Shown: in pieces, positions 12,101 through 26,500 of the stretch
Position numbering within the stretch: position 1 is the stretch's first letter
Layout of the letters: each line of letters begins with the position of its first letter
NCBI RefSeq assembly: GCF_001640805.2
Contig: NC_066838.1
Span: forward strand, 18,286,749 to 18,350,748
DNA: 64,000 nucleotides
Source of the DNA: Lates calcarifer
Lineage: Eukaryota; Chordata; Actinopteri; Centropomidae
Direction of reading: 5' to 3'
Made by a program: the position numbers and the translations under genes
Notes under the pieces: generated by a model
Databases searched by the model: none
Seen by the model: only the letters and a program-made list of their open reading frames with translations
What the model was told of the DNA's origin: nothing

Positions 12101-15100
12101 AAGGGGGATTCATTCAGACTTTAAATTATGGTTGCTCAGGTGGTTATGGTTATGACTTGATGAGGCTTAAGCATGCGAGGTACTCACTTTATGTGCCTCT
12201 GAGGTTGTATCTGTCAGATACCCAGTCTGTGTGTCTGTCAGAGAGTGTATCTCCCCACTGCTCCCCTCATCCAAGTCACTGTCCTCATCCTGTGTTGAGT
12301 CTCGCTTGTTGCCCAGGGTAACGCAGCAGGACACACTCTCAGTTTCGGTGATGCTGTCGTAATGATCCTCCTCATCAATGGCGTCCTCGTTGGGGAACAC
12401 CTCCCCTTCTGCGGCGCACGACGGGCTGTCGATGCCACTGTCCCGGTTGGGAATCTTCCCGTTCTGCTCCGAGGAGTCTGGATTGTCCAGGAGCTCGTGG
12501 GAGGAGCCCTCCTCCCTCTCCACGTCGTCAAGGCAACCAATGGCGTGCCGCGCAATGTCGTCCTCCGCACAGTCATCCAGCACGGCGTCGTCCGAGCCGT
12601 CGATGCGCATGGAGGCCAGGCAGGAGAGTTCGGCGGACGCCTCGTCAGTCCGTTCAGAGGCGCTGAGTGCAAGTTTGTCCGAGGAGGAGGGGTCTCCTGC
12701 GACCTTCGCTGTGGTGTCCTGGCCGCAGGAGGAGTTGATGTCAGACGCAGTGTCCATTCTCAGACACAGGTGTAGCTGGGACCGTGGGAGCACCCCCAGG
12801 ATGGGTACCCTGGGAAAATAAAAGACAGTCACACCTGCTTTAAGGAAAAAATGTGTGGTATCAATCATAGCAAAATGATTCAATACAATGTAAAGTAGCC
12901 AAAATAATGAGGAGATAAGATCAAGGTTTTCTTAGGGTCTTATCTTATGAAACAAAATTCAACCAGTCCACATGAGGAACAGGTACAAGTTAACTTAATG
13001 AAACTTCTCTTAATCCATCCACACACACGCAAACCATTACAGAGCAAATGATGTATCTGACAATCTAGTCAGGCAAGATTTCTGATGAAATTTCCTCCCA
13101 AGGTTGCCTTACCTCGAATTCTCAAACCTCTCGATGAGCAGCCCAACCTTCTGGGCCTCTCTCTGCGGCTGTGCACCCGGGCCAGGGGGGGGTAGATTGG
13201 GCTTTGGTTTAGGTGGAGGAGGGGGTGCCGGCAAAGGCCTGCAGGGCGCCGGGGGGATCCTCTTAGGTTTCTTGTCTTGCCCAAGGGCGAGCAGGTGCGC
13301 AGGTTTAGGGGGCACTACAGATGCAGAGATCCATACAAGGCAAGAAGAGCAGAGCAAGAGAGACGCATGAGGCTGCAGACATTTACAAAAAAAGTCAGGT
13401 AACACGTATAAATCCAAGCGAGAAAACCTCCATGGCTGGGTCCAGCGTTAAGCCTGCTTGTTCCCTCGTAAATCCTTAACACAAAAATCCAAATAGAAAA
13501 GAAAAACAGTCCAAGAAAGAGACATATAGTAGCGGTGCAGAGCGAAGCCAACTCTGAGCGTCAGCTTTCTGCCAACTTCCTTATTTCAGAACAGGATGCT
13601 GAGATCTGTGCGTAAAGCCACCACAGTTCCAGTTAGATTATAAGAAAGCACAGACACAGAAATGACAGAGCTGGTTTTTAAAATGCACACTGCACTCACG
13701 CATGCCTGCGCACTATAGCCAATTTTACTGTCTGTGTACTGTATTTGCATTTGTGGAAACCTTAATGTCTGAAACCAGGAAATGTGATATGTTACACTTG
13801 TTAATTTGAGCACTTCCTCTATGTCTGTGTGTGCCACTGTCAGATAAAGAGGTTGAACAGACATGCAAACCCTTTATAACAATGTAGTGATAAACCAGGT
13901 GGAAAAGACAGGGTTGTTTACTTAGTTTCTAAATTTAGGGTGACTACAAATAGGGAAATACAGAATACCACTGTATTAATTAATTCTTGGTTAATAATTA
14001 AGACTTTTTACCTGTGAGTACACTCAAAAGAGTACACAAAATACAAAACTGCTATCTCAAATTACCATAGACTATAATGATGTCTTTGAATTGCTACAAC
14101 TGCAACAAAGTAATTTAAAAGTATTTCTTCAACAATTATATGAAAAGATAAACATATCTAAGTACGTATAACCACCTCTTTTTTCATTTTAGCCTAAATC
14201 AATGACAGAATATTTTTTTAACTTATCTACTGTTGTAGCATTATGAGAAATGAAAGCAGGAGTGTGTAAAGTGAAAGTATTGTGCTGTGATAACATACCT
14301 TTATCATATAATTGTGCACTTACACACTTCAACATTTTCTGGCCACAGAGCTTTTTCCAGCAACCTGCGTTTTGACCAGAGGGAACTTGGGTCCAACCTC
14401 GGTCCAATTTTAGTTCCTACCCCTCAAAATTTCCTGCTCTCATGTTATTACTTCCCTGTCAGTGTTCTGAGAGCTGCTCTCTCTGGATAAGCTGCGAGTG
14501 GAATAAAAACTGTTTAGAGAGGAAGTTCATCCTGTTAGGTGGGAAATACTGTAATACTGTAATAAAATGCACTGCCAGTGTTATAACTGTGCTTAAAAAT
14601 AAGGTAGTTCCATCTGTCCAGTGGAAAAAGACATGATAAAATTAGTTCCTTTGTCTGTAAGCAAATTACAATTACTCGACAATGGTATTTCCCACTTACT
14701 ATGACACAATGACCTACTTTTATTTTCATTATTAAACCCTATAAATATTACTGGTAGTTCATTTTGATTTGCTTCTTTTTTTCTGAAGCACTTTTATTCC
14801 ACTGCTAAATCATCCTGAGAGAGCAGGAGAAATTGTAAGAACACTGGCCAGGAATTCTCTGGATGCAGGACAAATGGAAGGAAAAACACTGAGAAACGAA
14901 ATAAATGCAGTTACTTCCACACAGAGCATGAGAAGGTCACTGACCGGTTTGATGAGAATGAAAATGATGTGAATCATGTGTTGAGGCTACAGCTGAGAAT
15001 AGGATCGTTAGGATAGCTGGTTGATTTTTGCAGTTAGATTCCAAGAATAAATGCCACAGCTTTTGAGGATTTGCTTCTTTTCTCTGTTTTACATCATTGT

Positions 15101-16290
15101 AAATACATTTTGGGGTTTTGGACTGTCGGTCAAACAAAACTAGGAATGTGAATACGTCACACTGGGCTCTGGGGAATTTTCATGGATATTTTATGGACAA
15201 AACAATAATCGAGAAAATAATCAGCAGATAAATCAATTCTGAAAATAATCCTTAGTTGCAGCCCTAGTTACGGCCTTCGTGGTTTTGGACCAGCATGTCA
15301 GACATCGATCTCTACAATCACAATCAAAACACAAAGTGAGGGAACATCTTCACAGTCTTTACCAAAGTGCATTGAGGCTTTTCTGGAGGCTTGCTGTGAA
15401 CAGCTATGAGTGTCTTCAGTATCGGAGCCAAGTCTATGGTGTAATGTCCTAGTATGTTTCTTGGTAATTCCCTAAACTCATGTTTATTATAGTAAGCATT
15501 CTTCAAATGGTGCCCAAATACAAACACTTGGGAGCTACTGCCCTGGTTTACTCCAGCAGCTCTTTCGGAGGTGACCTACTGAGCTGTGAGAGTGACAGAG
15601 TGAGGCCAGACAGTTGACACGTACCATGTTATAGAGGAGCGTTTGTCAGAGCAGAATAAATGGCAGCTCAGTAGCAGGGGTCTGATCTTGCCGCACCTTT
15701 CAATTATAATGACAGCACCAATGTCAAACCTGGCCTTGAAGGGGCCACGCTGCGTCGCAGTGTTTTTACCTTGAGGTTTCTGTGCGGTTGGCGGCCTGGG
15801 TGAGGTGGAGGGCTGAGGCCGGGGTTTGATAGCAGGCCTCTCGTGACATGGTCTGGGGGTTGGACCTTTCTTTACCAGCCGTGGAGAACACACATAGTCC
15901 ACTGATCCACACTGGTACTGCAGAGAGGAGGCAGGGAGGTCTGCAGAGAACAAACAAGAAGAAAGACAATATCAGGTATTGATCGATATAATGAGATTCA
16001 TCTAAACGCAAACAATGCACGACCCGGTGTAATCCTGTGACAGCGATGCAGTGGTGCACAGCGATAGCACTGTAGGTGAATGACCTTGAGCTCGGGACGT
16101 TGCCCTCGGACAGAGAGCAGGGGGGACTGGAGAGGAGAGGAGAACCTCTGCAGCATCGATCCTGACACCAGGCCTGAGGCAGCAGGCAGAGAGCTGCAGA
16201 GGCTGCATATTGGTTCCTCTCACGCTCCCTGATAGGCCCGTTTCTGACCGACCACATCTAATCTTCTCTGGATACTGTCTGTAAATAGGT

Positions 16291-16325
<35 letters not shown>

Positions 16326-19300
16326 GAGAGAAAGTAGCTTAATAATGTAAAAATGTACATGAGCATGACATGTTTCCATTGCCTTGTGATGGAGAATTAA
16401 GTGCTCTGATTCTGACTGTGTCCGTTTAGCTTATTTGTTCCTACTCAAGATGTAAATCTTAAAAGAACAGATTACAAATATGGACAACTAACTGGATTAA
16501 AACATTTCTTGGGGACTATTTTCAGCTGAGGATTTTTCGCTGAGGATTGTACGATAAGAAAAACACAGACTATCACCAGACCCATCTTTTGTGCTGAATT
16601 TCACCACAGTGTTATGTTGCCATGCACGCACAAGTTGCTGTCCTACGTCCTGTTGTGACAAACATAGCTGAGAAGATATTACTGTTACATGAAGTGTTAA
16701 AAATAGTGGTGCGAAAACAGAAACAATTGAAATTGAACTGAAATTCATTTATGTACTATAAAGTATGTCATGAAACAAGAACTAGGCTGGTTGTCAATCA
16801 TTTTTTGATGTTCAAAGTAAACAATGATAAATCCCAAGATTAAAAAACAAAACAGAAAATAATAAGCCCCGGTGTAAATCCAGACCGAGAGACAAAATGC
16901 AGGCTAGAAGTTATAATGTAAATGTTGCTATGGCAGCTTACAGTCATTTTGTGGATACATGATTTTTGCATTTCAGTCAAGAGGAAAGGAATTTGACATT
17001 TGGAACAATCACAATACTTTGTGTGTGTGTGTGCATTTGTGTGTACTGTATGTGCTCTAGAAACCACTTTCTGTGTTTTTGGTGCTGTAGTTATCTGATG
17101 TGTCTGCCCATTACCACAGAGTGATGTCCCTCAGTAGATTATGATAATAACTATGTAAACTCCAGCCACACATCTCTGTTCCTTGAGGCTCACGGACTCG
17201 ATCAAGTCGGCCCAACTCTTTCTCAACTGGATTACAGCGCAAAATTGCGCCGACCCCCCACAGGAGCCCTGGCACATCTAATTTAGTGTTTTTGAGCTGT
17301 GCTCCAGGCAGTGGAAGAGGGAGAATTCAGTCTGTAATGAGTCCTGTTATGCTGTCTGCCCTGTGCAGCACACTGCAGGCTTTCCCACCATCTCTGCACC
17401 ACAACGGAATAAGAGCAGGCAGGAGGAAAAGATGAGGCTTTGCAAACATCGCTCTCAACTCTTAAAGAATACAGAGATGAAAAAAATGTGGATTTGTGTT
17501 TTCTCCTCAGAGGATCACAAATCCTACAGCAGGGTAGGTTTTCTATTCATTCTGACTATCCTTGAATTTGGTCCCTAGCAACAGAAATATTGTGAACCTC
17601 TAGCCGTGGTTTCCGTTAATACCGTCTCTAAATCAGACATGACTCGTAGGGTTGAGTCAGAGGAAAACCTTGACCTATGATCGAGTGAACAAGTGGGTCC
17701 TTTAGCCAAACGACTGCCTCTCGTGAAGAACTCTTTGACCCAAGACTGGCTGGGGTCGTTCCTGGGAAAAACAAACAGCAGTGGAAGACGAGCACATAGG
17801 GGCTCGTGCCTAGGGAAAGGCAGCGTAGCCATGGTTACCTGAGAGCAAAACCTGGCCCCCCGTATCAAAAATGCCAAACACCAAACAGGAACTTAATGAC
17901 ACAGCAGAGAGAGAGAGGAGCTGACATTCACAGTTTTTCTTAATTAAAATCTCACACACACACAAAGAAAAAAAATGACACAATGCATCCTCCTTCACCA
18001 GCGCCCAAGGAATACACAGTAAACACATGAACAAGTAAACAACTTATTATATCGTATCACAGTGATCTCAGGCTGTCACTATTACTGAAGCTTACATTAA
18101 TTCAGAATAGGAAAAAAGAGAGAATTAGTCAGAGTATATTCTGAGAAGAGAGCCAGTTAGCGAACATTACCTTACCTCCAACTGTTCAGTTTCACATATC
18201 CAAAGTCCAAAGGACAAGTACGAGGAAAAATCTCTCACACAACCTGGTCAATATCAGAACTAATCCTGCCCTCCCAGTTTGCCAAAGTGCGCGTGTGCAA
18301 ACACCCACACACACACACACGCACATGCACACGCACACACTCTACAAAGTCCTTCAAAGCTCAGTCCTGTACACACACATTCACCTATCCTTTCCCCAGG
18401 TGTGTTCGAGGAGCTGCACCTGTCTATTCACCGACAAAACCTGATCCAAGGACCTCCTCCCGGGGGCCAGAGTGACGTGACTGTGTGTCACTGAGGAGGC
18501 GAAACCATCCCAGCACACTCTTACAGCAGGCTCACAGCACACACTTTGCTCATATCGCACAGCTCAGCAGACGCTGTCACTCTCCCAAAACTGACAATAA
18601 CAAAAACAATGTTTGAAACTACCTAATTGATTTGGAAACAGAGGGATCCAAGAGACGAGATTAATATTGTAATTGTGTCAGTTTAAGAGGGTGTATGTAA
18701 AAAAAAAACACACAGGAGAATACTGATCTGAGCTCATTAATTTCCCTTGCTCAGTTCCAGTTACTGAGTCAGTTATTGAGGGACGGATTAATAGGACAAT
18801 TAGACAGGAATTAGATGTCTGAGGACATTATCAGCACCGCACCCTTTATCAACTCTGTTGCTATGACAACATTTCACTGCAGAAACAATTTCAGTCACTA
18901 TTAGTCATTATAAATCCCTTTATTTAGGCAAACCGAGTCACAAATAACCTGTCATCTTACCTGTTCATTCATGACTGTGATGTAACACGCTCTTCGAAAG
19001 TGAACAGAACACCCAGAAAGCACTGTGAATATTTTGGCTTGTAACCTGAAAGACTGCATTACAATGTATTTCTGAACATAGTGAAGGGTTTTCTGTGTAC
19101 CTAAGTCTCAGAAATATTCAGATACCTTCAGGTATGTGACAGAGACAGATTGGAAATGTAAAGATACTCTCTCCTTCTGTCTGAATGGAAAGCACATGGC
19201 CCTGCCAAACCTCCAGTGACACTGATGCTGTCACAAGAGAAAAACCTGGGGAATGTCTCCGTTATGTCACCGACAGCATTGAGCCTGTGTTTGAGTGCTT

Positions 19301-20519
19301 TCAACTAACCCTAACCCTTAGAGCCTCTCTCTGAGCCCAGTTTAGATGTGATGTCATTTATAATGTAAACCCCTTAAAACAGTCTTCAGACAGTTTTCTG
19401 TTCTGTTTATACATTTTTTTATACATTTTTATACATTTATACATTTAGCTTATCAGTCACATCATGAGGCTTGAGTTGTAATAGAGTATAATTTCAACTT
19501 TGTTGATACCACACCTGAGCTTTGGTACCACACCTTATTTTGAGAAACATAAACATGTTGTTTTAACAACCCTGTTTTTTTAGCCATGCTGGCAGTGTGA
19601 CTGTAAGAGAGGCTATGTTAGTCACTTTGGTCAGACTGGGTGTGTTGGCAAACAATTTGTGCAATCATTCATGGTTGCTAGATGATGAGTCCTAATGATT
19701 TTGGTGATCACTGGCTTTTGCTCTAGTGCCATCCTGAGGTCAACCTTTGCGGTTTTGAGTGAAATGTCTCAACAACTATTGGATTGACTTTTAGTTTAGT
19801 GCGAGTTAGATAATGTTTGCATGCTAACATGCTAAACTAACATTACATAGACACATCAGCATATTAGCACGGTCTCTGTGAGCATGTTAGCATACTGACA
19901 TTAGCAGTTGTGCCTAAGTACAGCGCTGCTGGCATGGCTGTAGACTCTTTTTTTCATTTAACAAAAAAGAAAAAAAAAAAAACTTCTCAAATCGTTAATC
20001 TGATGCAAGAACTTTGTCTATATAAAACTACCTAAAACTGGAAACATTTTGATTTAAATTTAAAGTAATAAGGAATCAACTTCAAAATTCTCCTTTTAGA
20101 CTCCATGCTTTGGCTCCCCCTGTATATTCTAACCTGCTCACTGATGATCAGGTGGTGGTTTTCTAACTGTACCTAGAATAAGATCCCGATCAAGTGAAGA
20201 CGCTTTTAGCTCCTGTTCTTTACCTGATGACCTCTCACACCTGTGTCTGTGGTTTTTTTCCATTACCTTGCCTTGCCGGAAAAATAAATTATCATAAAAG
20301 ATAATCTATTTCATCACCAAACAGCCTTGAGTGCTAATCCAAATTTTGCATCAAAATTTCATTAACATTCATAGCAGGAGGTAATTTGAGACAGCAGCTG
20401 TTATTTGTTTAAAAATGGATGAATATCTAATTTTGGAACAAACTCCTCTCTTTCTCTCTTTTCTCTCTCCTTTTTCTCAAACACCCACAAGAGACACACA
20501 AACTAAAAACACACATACA

Positions 20520-20562
<43 letters not shown>

Positions 20563-23500
20563 ACACACAAATTGCACAAACCTAGCTGGCTGTCAGTCAC
20601 CGTCAGCCCTGAGGCGACCCCCTCAGAGTCATTTTATTACTCATCATCCCTTGAGTACAGTCCTCTTGCCCTGGTGCTGTCTGGGAAACAGATCACTCAG
20701 ATTCAGCAGAGTCTCCCCAGTCAGGCAGCCAGTCAATCAGGTCTCCTCCCTGCAAACCAACCCCTGGTGAGGCTGAACTGACAACCCTCCTCCCATCTCT
20801 TCAACCCCCCCAAATAAAAACTCCCCACCAAGACACAGCTGAATCCCAATGACAATTTTTCTGGAGTGTGGCACCTCATTATTCCCATATCACCATCAAA
20901 TTTCCCAGTTTCTCTGTCTGCATTAGACCTACTCTGCTCCTCTTGTTCTGCCTGTGTCCTCTGCCCACAACCATATTGATCTGGTTTTTCCAGTCTGTTA
21001 CCCTAAAGGACTGAGTCAAAGAGGAGCAGTCTCTCATCTAATGGCTCTCAATATTTGTAATAGCCATGGAGCCACTTAACTTCTAAACTCTCACAGACAC
21101 ACACACACACACATTGGGCATGCCTCAATGCTTGTTTTCTACAAGGTAAAGAAAACTGAGCAAAACAGGGTAACGAGAAATAGAGAAAGCAAAAATAGAA
21201 CAACAGCCAAGAGAGATTAAAAAAAGATAAAAATAGTGGAAATGAAAGAGAGGTCGACTGTCACTATTAGTTTTAGTACCATGTCATATACCACTCCACA
21301 TCTCCAATAAATATTGTCTCCTCCTACCCTCTCGCCTCAACCCGTCTCCACCGCCCCTGTGCTGCTGGAGACAGCAGTGACTGCTCTGACCTTGATCTGC
21401 TTTTCAGTGATCACCCAGTTAAAAGCCAGAGACACAAAGAAATCCACAGAGTAACACAAAGACTTGAATACATATTTTTGAAGTACTTTGAGGTGTCAGA
21501 CTAAAGCACTTACATGTGCAAACTGCCAGTGAATGAAAGCTGACAGAGTTGGCATAAGGAGGTAGAAGTTGTGTATTTACTGTAGCCATATTTTGGCAAA
21601 AAAAACTATGACTGTATGGAGCATACAAAGCATTCAGTTGGAGAGAAGTGAAACAGACAGTGCTGTAGGGATGGTCTGAAAAGCCTCTGTGGAGGCTTTG
21701 ATATTTTTCACCATGAAAAACCAATCACCACCAGAAAAACTGATCATAACCGACAAGAATTTAGGCTGAATGCAGAAGCCAAGCTCAACGAAGGACAAAT
21801 CCACAAGAATTTTAACAACCACCTATCCAGCTTGCAGGGAGTAAAAGTTAAAATAGTTGCCCGTTTATTTTCTGTTGATTGACTAATTGATTAATCTCTA
21901 GCTCTACTATATACTAAATAAGAGAATGGGCAGAGCAACACTCCTGCCTCACATACATACACATACTGAGAAAGGAACTATAGGAAATATCGGTGTCAGT
22001 ACAGCTACAACAGCTGCTCCAGGATCAACAGTAGAACAGATCCTAAATCTCTGTCAATCAGCAGATTTCCCTCCCATAGAGTAACGAGGCTGTGACTCCC
22101 AGTTCACCACGGGGTTTATTAACACACACACACACAGATGCAATGATGCACACACATACGCATGCAATCACAAACACAGAGGGATCAACAGCTATGCAAT
22201 CACGTACAGTAGCATCTGGCCCCAGATTACAAATCTATATTCATCTATTTCTCTGCATGCTGTATTATCATAACCAGTCACATTCTCTTTGTCAGTCTCT
22301 CCATTATTACAGCTCTGTGGAAAATATGTGTTGTGTTGTTTAAGCATTAGCGGCGCCTCAAGTTTCACTGGCATCATGGCTTCCCTAGGGCCGGGAGGAG
22401 GGGGGTGGTATCTTGTTAGGCCTGTCCTCTACCCCCCAAATCAGGCCAGTGAGCACAGCAGGCACATTGACATGTGTCCCACACTAAGTGGGAGGATTTC
22501 ACCAGCTCCCACAGATTAGGACCATGCGATTTTGGGAGGGAGGGCGGGGTGATAAGACAAGAGGATGAGGAGGCAGCAGATGGCTGGAAAGTGCTGAAGA
22601 AAGTCACAGCCTACTCTTGCGGAAGCACAAAACTAATAGAGGATGCAAATGAGTGAGAGAGGTAAGACAAGTGATAAGCTGTGTTAACAATTTTCTGCAG
22701 ACATACAGTAATCAAACAAGTGCAGAAAGCTTAACATACAAAGACTGACAAGTTAATATCAGAGTGGCATCGTCCTTGTGGAGCCCCAAATAAATCTAGT
22801 TTCTCTAGGAAGAATTCTCCTCCAGTGTTCCCTGAGAAACCAAAGAAGAGGCTATTGCCATGGCAACAATGCTGCTGATCTATATTGCTAATATAGTAGG
22901 TAGGTCATGATGAACCATAAAGAACTGCTTTTCTTTCAGCAGGCACACAGCTCAGACAAAAGTCGACTTATAAATGTCAAATGAATAAATCAGAAAGCAC
23001 CCAGGCCATTGTCCTCTACTCTCTTCTGTCTACACCCAGTGCCCAGTCATAGACAGTAAATTTAATACCTAAACAACACAAGCATGAATGTGCATGTAGA
23101 CATGTGCAAGACACGCAGCAGTCCTTATTCCCCAGATACTGCTGTGTCCTTGCTGGCTGGACAGAAGAAAAGCTGTGGGTGAGGGATGACACAACCACTG
23201 ACCTTTTTCCTACAGCATGACTCAAGGCCAATACACTTTGGCTGCCAAACGCACAGATACAGTATAAGTCATGAGAGAGCACTCAGAGTTTACAGTAAGT
23301 AGAACAATGATGTGAGGACAGGGAGTGATTAAAATTTCATATTTATCATCAAACATGTGACTTGCTGCACACTAGCAAGTGCCCACTGCCACTCTGGCCT
23401 CTCCAATTCACACCCTCCCCCACACTACTGCAACAGCAATAACAGGACTTTTATGAGGCATAGAGCAGAGAAGTGAGCCTCTGTTTGTCTGGATGCAGCG

Positions 23501-26500
23501 AAGTACAGTAGCCCAGAGCATTACTGTAAAGGAAGCAGCCGCAGATTGGCAATTAGGGCAGCACACTCACAGGAGAACAAGGGGGTTTACAAACCTGCCT
23601 GTGGAGATGACTGCCTGACTGTCCCAGAAACTACTGAAGCCTACTGTAGCTGCTCTCAATGGCCGCTTTCACTGTGTAACCCCCAAATGGCAGTTTTGCA
23701 CAACAATCTGGAGCGAAGCAGAGCAGGAGCTCATCTTGTCCTCTCGGCCCATTTTGCTAAACACTAACACACCTTCGGTAGCAAAGGGAATTTCTAACTG
23801 CTGGTGCTGGAAAAAAATACTCCAGCTCTTTCCATTCCCACAGGGGGTGGGGGAGGTCTCAACAAACACAGGTCTGCTTCGTGAGTCACCAGCACCCATA
23901 GCCCGAAATAGCATTTTCAAAACAAATTTCAATCATTCCCTGTTCTAAGAAAGCCATCTTGCCATGAGGATTATGTAGTTTAATCTTCTGGATCCAGGCT
24001 TGATCACTCTTTGTGCTGATGGAGGGTCTCTGAAGTGTGAATGTATTGATTATTTTACCATATATTGATGGAAGGGATTAACCAATCATTGTGGTGGATA
24101 AGACCAGTTAAAAACTAGTCATATGGTTGACTGCATGATTGATTAATTGCTGACTGATTGATGACTTCGACATTAATGGATGTCAAATACACACCACCCC
24201 CACATGCATACATGCACTCTAATGCATGTGTATATGCATTGCTCTGTCGCCAAGCCTGGTCTCTTTAACTTTATAGAAACCCATTTGCAGCACAGACCAT
24301 TAAATTACTTTGACACTTAACTCATGTCAACGTTGTTACCATTACACTGTGATCTGCTATCGTTTAACAGCGTGCTGCAAAGTGTTCCACCGCGACCGCA
24401 GAAAAACATTCAGCAGCTACCAAAAACACAGCCGACCAGATCATTCCCTTTCCTAAATAAAAACGCAACCCACACTGAGAGAACATTTCACAGGCAACCA
24501 AAACACACCTCTCACAGCCACAGAATTACACCTCTGGAAAAGCCAGTCTCCCCCGGCAGAACAACGGGAGAAAGTGGTGTGCAGAACATGTTCACTGCAT
24601 TCAGCTTTTCCACTGTACATATGGACATGTTTCCTGGAATAGAGGTGCTTATTAATTAGAAGGAGGAGAGGTTCTCAGTAGAAATGTGTATATTTTCTGT
24701 GGGCACATGTGTCTAGGGCTACAACTAATTATTCTTTCAATTACTGAATAATCTATGGAAAATTGTTTTGTTTTAACAATTCACCGTTCCATTTCAATTA
24801 GAGCCACAACAATTAGTTGATAATGAAATAATTGTTTTAGTCATTTTAAGCAAATACAACACTCATTTCCCGGTTTCTGCTTCTCAAATGTGCTGATTTG
24901 ATACTTAAATGTCAGATTAATTAATAATTCAAATAATGGTTAGTTGCAGCCCTAATCTAAATAAAGTCAAAAATTGGTCAGACCAATAAACCAGCAGCCC
25001 ATAAACTGTAGGTACTGAATTCAAAATATATTTGCAATGTTACAAAATTAGAAAAACAGCATTTTTACTTGATAAATGACAAAAGCTTTATTGACGGTCA
25101 AAGCTGTTGACAGTTAACTTTCTGTGCTGGTACACACATTCACTCAGAGGAAGGGGTATTATGTGGACATGTACTTGTAAATATCTCTCTGATCCTTCTG
25201 ATGATATTATTTTGCTGTTTGAAAATGAGGAAGTAACACATTTTAGAAAACCAGCAAGAGAGAGAAGTATGTAATTTCTATATATTTTCTGGAGATCACT
25301 TCACCAGAAAACTGATTCATTTTTTTCACGACTATTCCAGCACCACTTCCTTCCGCAACTTCCCACTACAAACTTTATCCAAACTTTTGTCCCAGCAGGA
25401 TTCGGCCTCTGTTCTCTATGAGCTGTGCAGTAGTACTAGGTGAGATGGAAGGGTGCCCACCACACCACCCTGCATCTGTTCCAGGCAGGATGGATGTCAG
25501 CATGTGGAGGGGAGTGTCAATGAGGCTGCTGACAGTCAAAGAGTCCCAGAGCGGAACAGCCCAGCCCAGTACAGGTCAATGTGTTGCCCGTTCCAGTCCA
25601 GCTCAGTCCAGTCTGGTCGGTCTAATCCAGAGGGGGTGCGTGTGGATGTAAAGGGCTGGGCTGATGAAATAGAAGGGTTGAGGGTGACGAGCAGGGGGTA
25701 ATGCACAGTCTCCTCCTCTGTCACTGCTCCTCTCCACACTGGACTCTTACCAACATACACACGGAGACAAAAAGGTCAGTGTGCACTCAACACCGACACG
25801 TCTTCTTTGACGTCAGAATCATTTTCAAAATGTCACTTGGCTCCTGAATGGCAGCGTCAGCAATGGGGTCTCTCCAGCAAGGAGCATCTGAGGCAAGCAG
25901 CTCCTGTCAGTCTGTCTAAACTTATGAACAAAAGTGTTTGACACTATAGTTCACTGGGCTGCAATTTCTTGGATGAGTCACTCAGCTTTGTAAACTGAGA
26001 ATACTTTTAAATGCCAACGACGGAGAAGCTTAAATGAACATTTTCTGCAGGAGGAGTCTTGAATGGAAACCTAAATCACCGAAACCTTTTCAAGCTGAGG
26101 TTTGTGGAGGGCAAAATTAGCTAAGACACGAGAGAACGAGGCCAAGACATACCAAGAACCATGAACGCACACTCACACACACACAAATCACTGTACAAGG
26201 AGAGGCCTGTTATAGAAGCCAGGTGTACACTAGACAGACTAATAAAGGCTCCTGTTTCCTCTCTAATGGCTCCAGTATTTCCCCCTTACAGCACCACACT
26301 GCAGTGCTCACAGACATGTTAGTGTACCCACACAGGAGACAATAGGACTGACAGGGTTGGCTTTTTATACACTTAATCAATTATTAGAAGCTGGTCTCTC
26401 TGTCTGAACCTGAAACAGAGATGCTGACCCACTGCTGAAAGCAAATAGAGCTTCAGTATCTGTGCTAAAGAGATTAAATCAAACAGTTTATCATGATTGT

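Larger units (their letters stand above)
9073..12187 (-). other. fgd3 intron between exons 5 and 6
   Basis: About 3.1 kb with the UG/AC tract at 9142-9187, a family A fragment at about 9620-9795 and a family B copy at about 10085-10480. The remaining sequence shows no exon I can support. Confidence 0.65.

Noticed and set aside
12362..12821. Plus-strand ORFs of 137-147 codons opposite fgd3 exon 5
   Set aside because: They mirror a long GC-rich coding exon on the other strand whose protein is clearly FGD3; no independent signature.
15766..16257. 163-codon minus-strand frame extending beyond exon 3
   Set aside because: The exon 3 part is real, but the upstream part lies beyond a strong acceptor and lacks conserved character; it is open intron sequence.
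18110..18240. Exon-like block with a GAG|GTAAGG donor on the minus strand (about 18175)
   Set aside because: The frame that would join exon 3 contains a stop just before the donor and no ATG after it; at most a non-coding first exon, with no supporting promoter signal.
19306..19320. Telomere-like CTAACCCTAACCCTTAG
   Set aside because: Barely two units; too short for an interstitial telomeric array.
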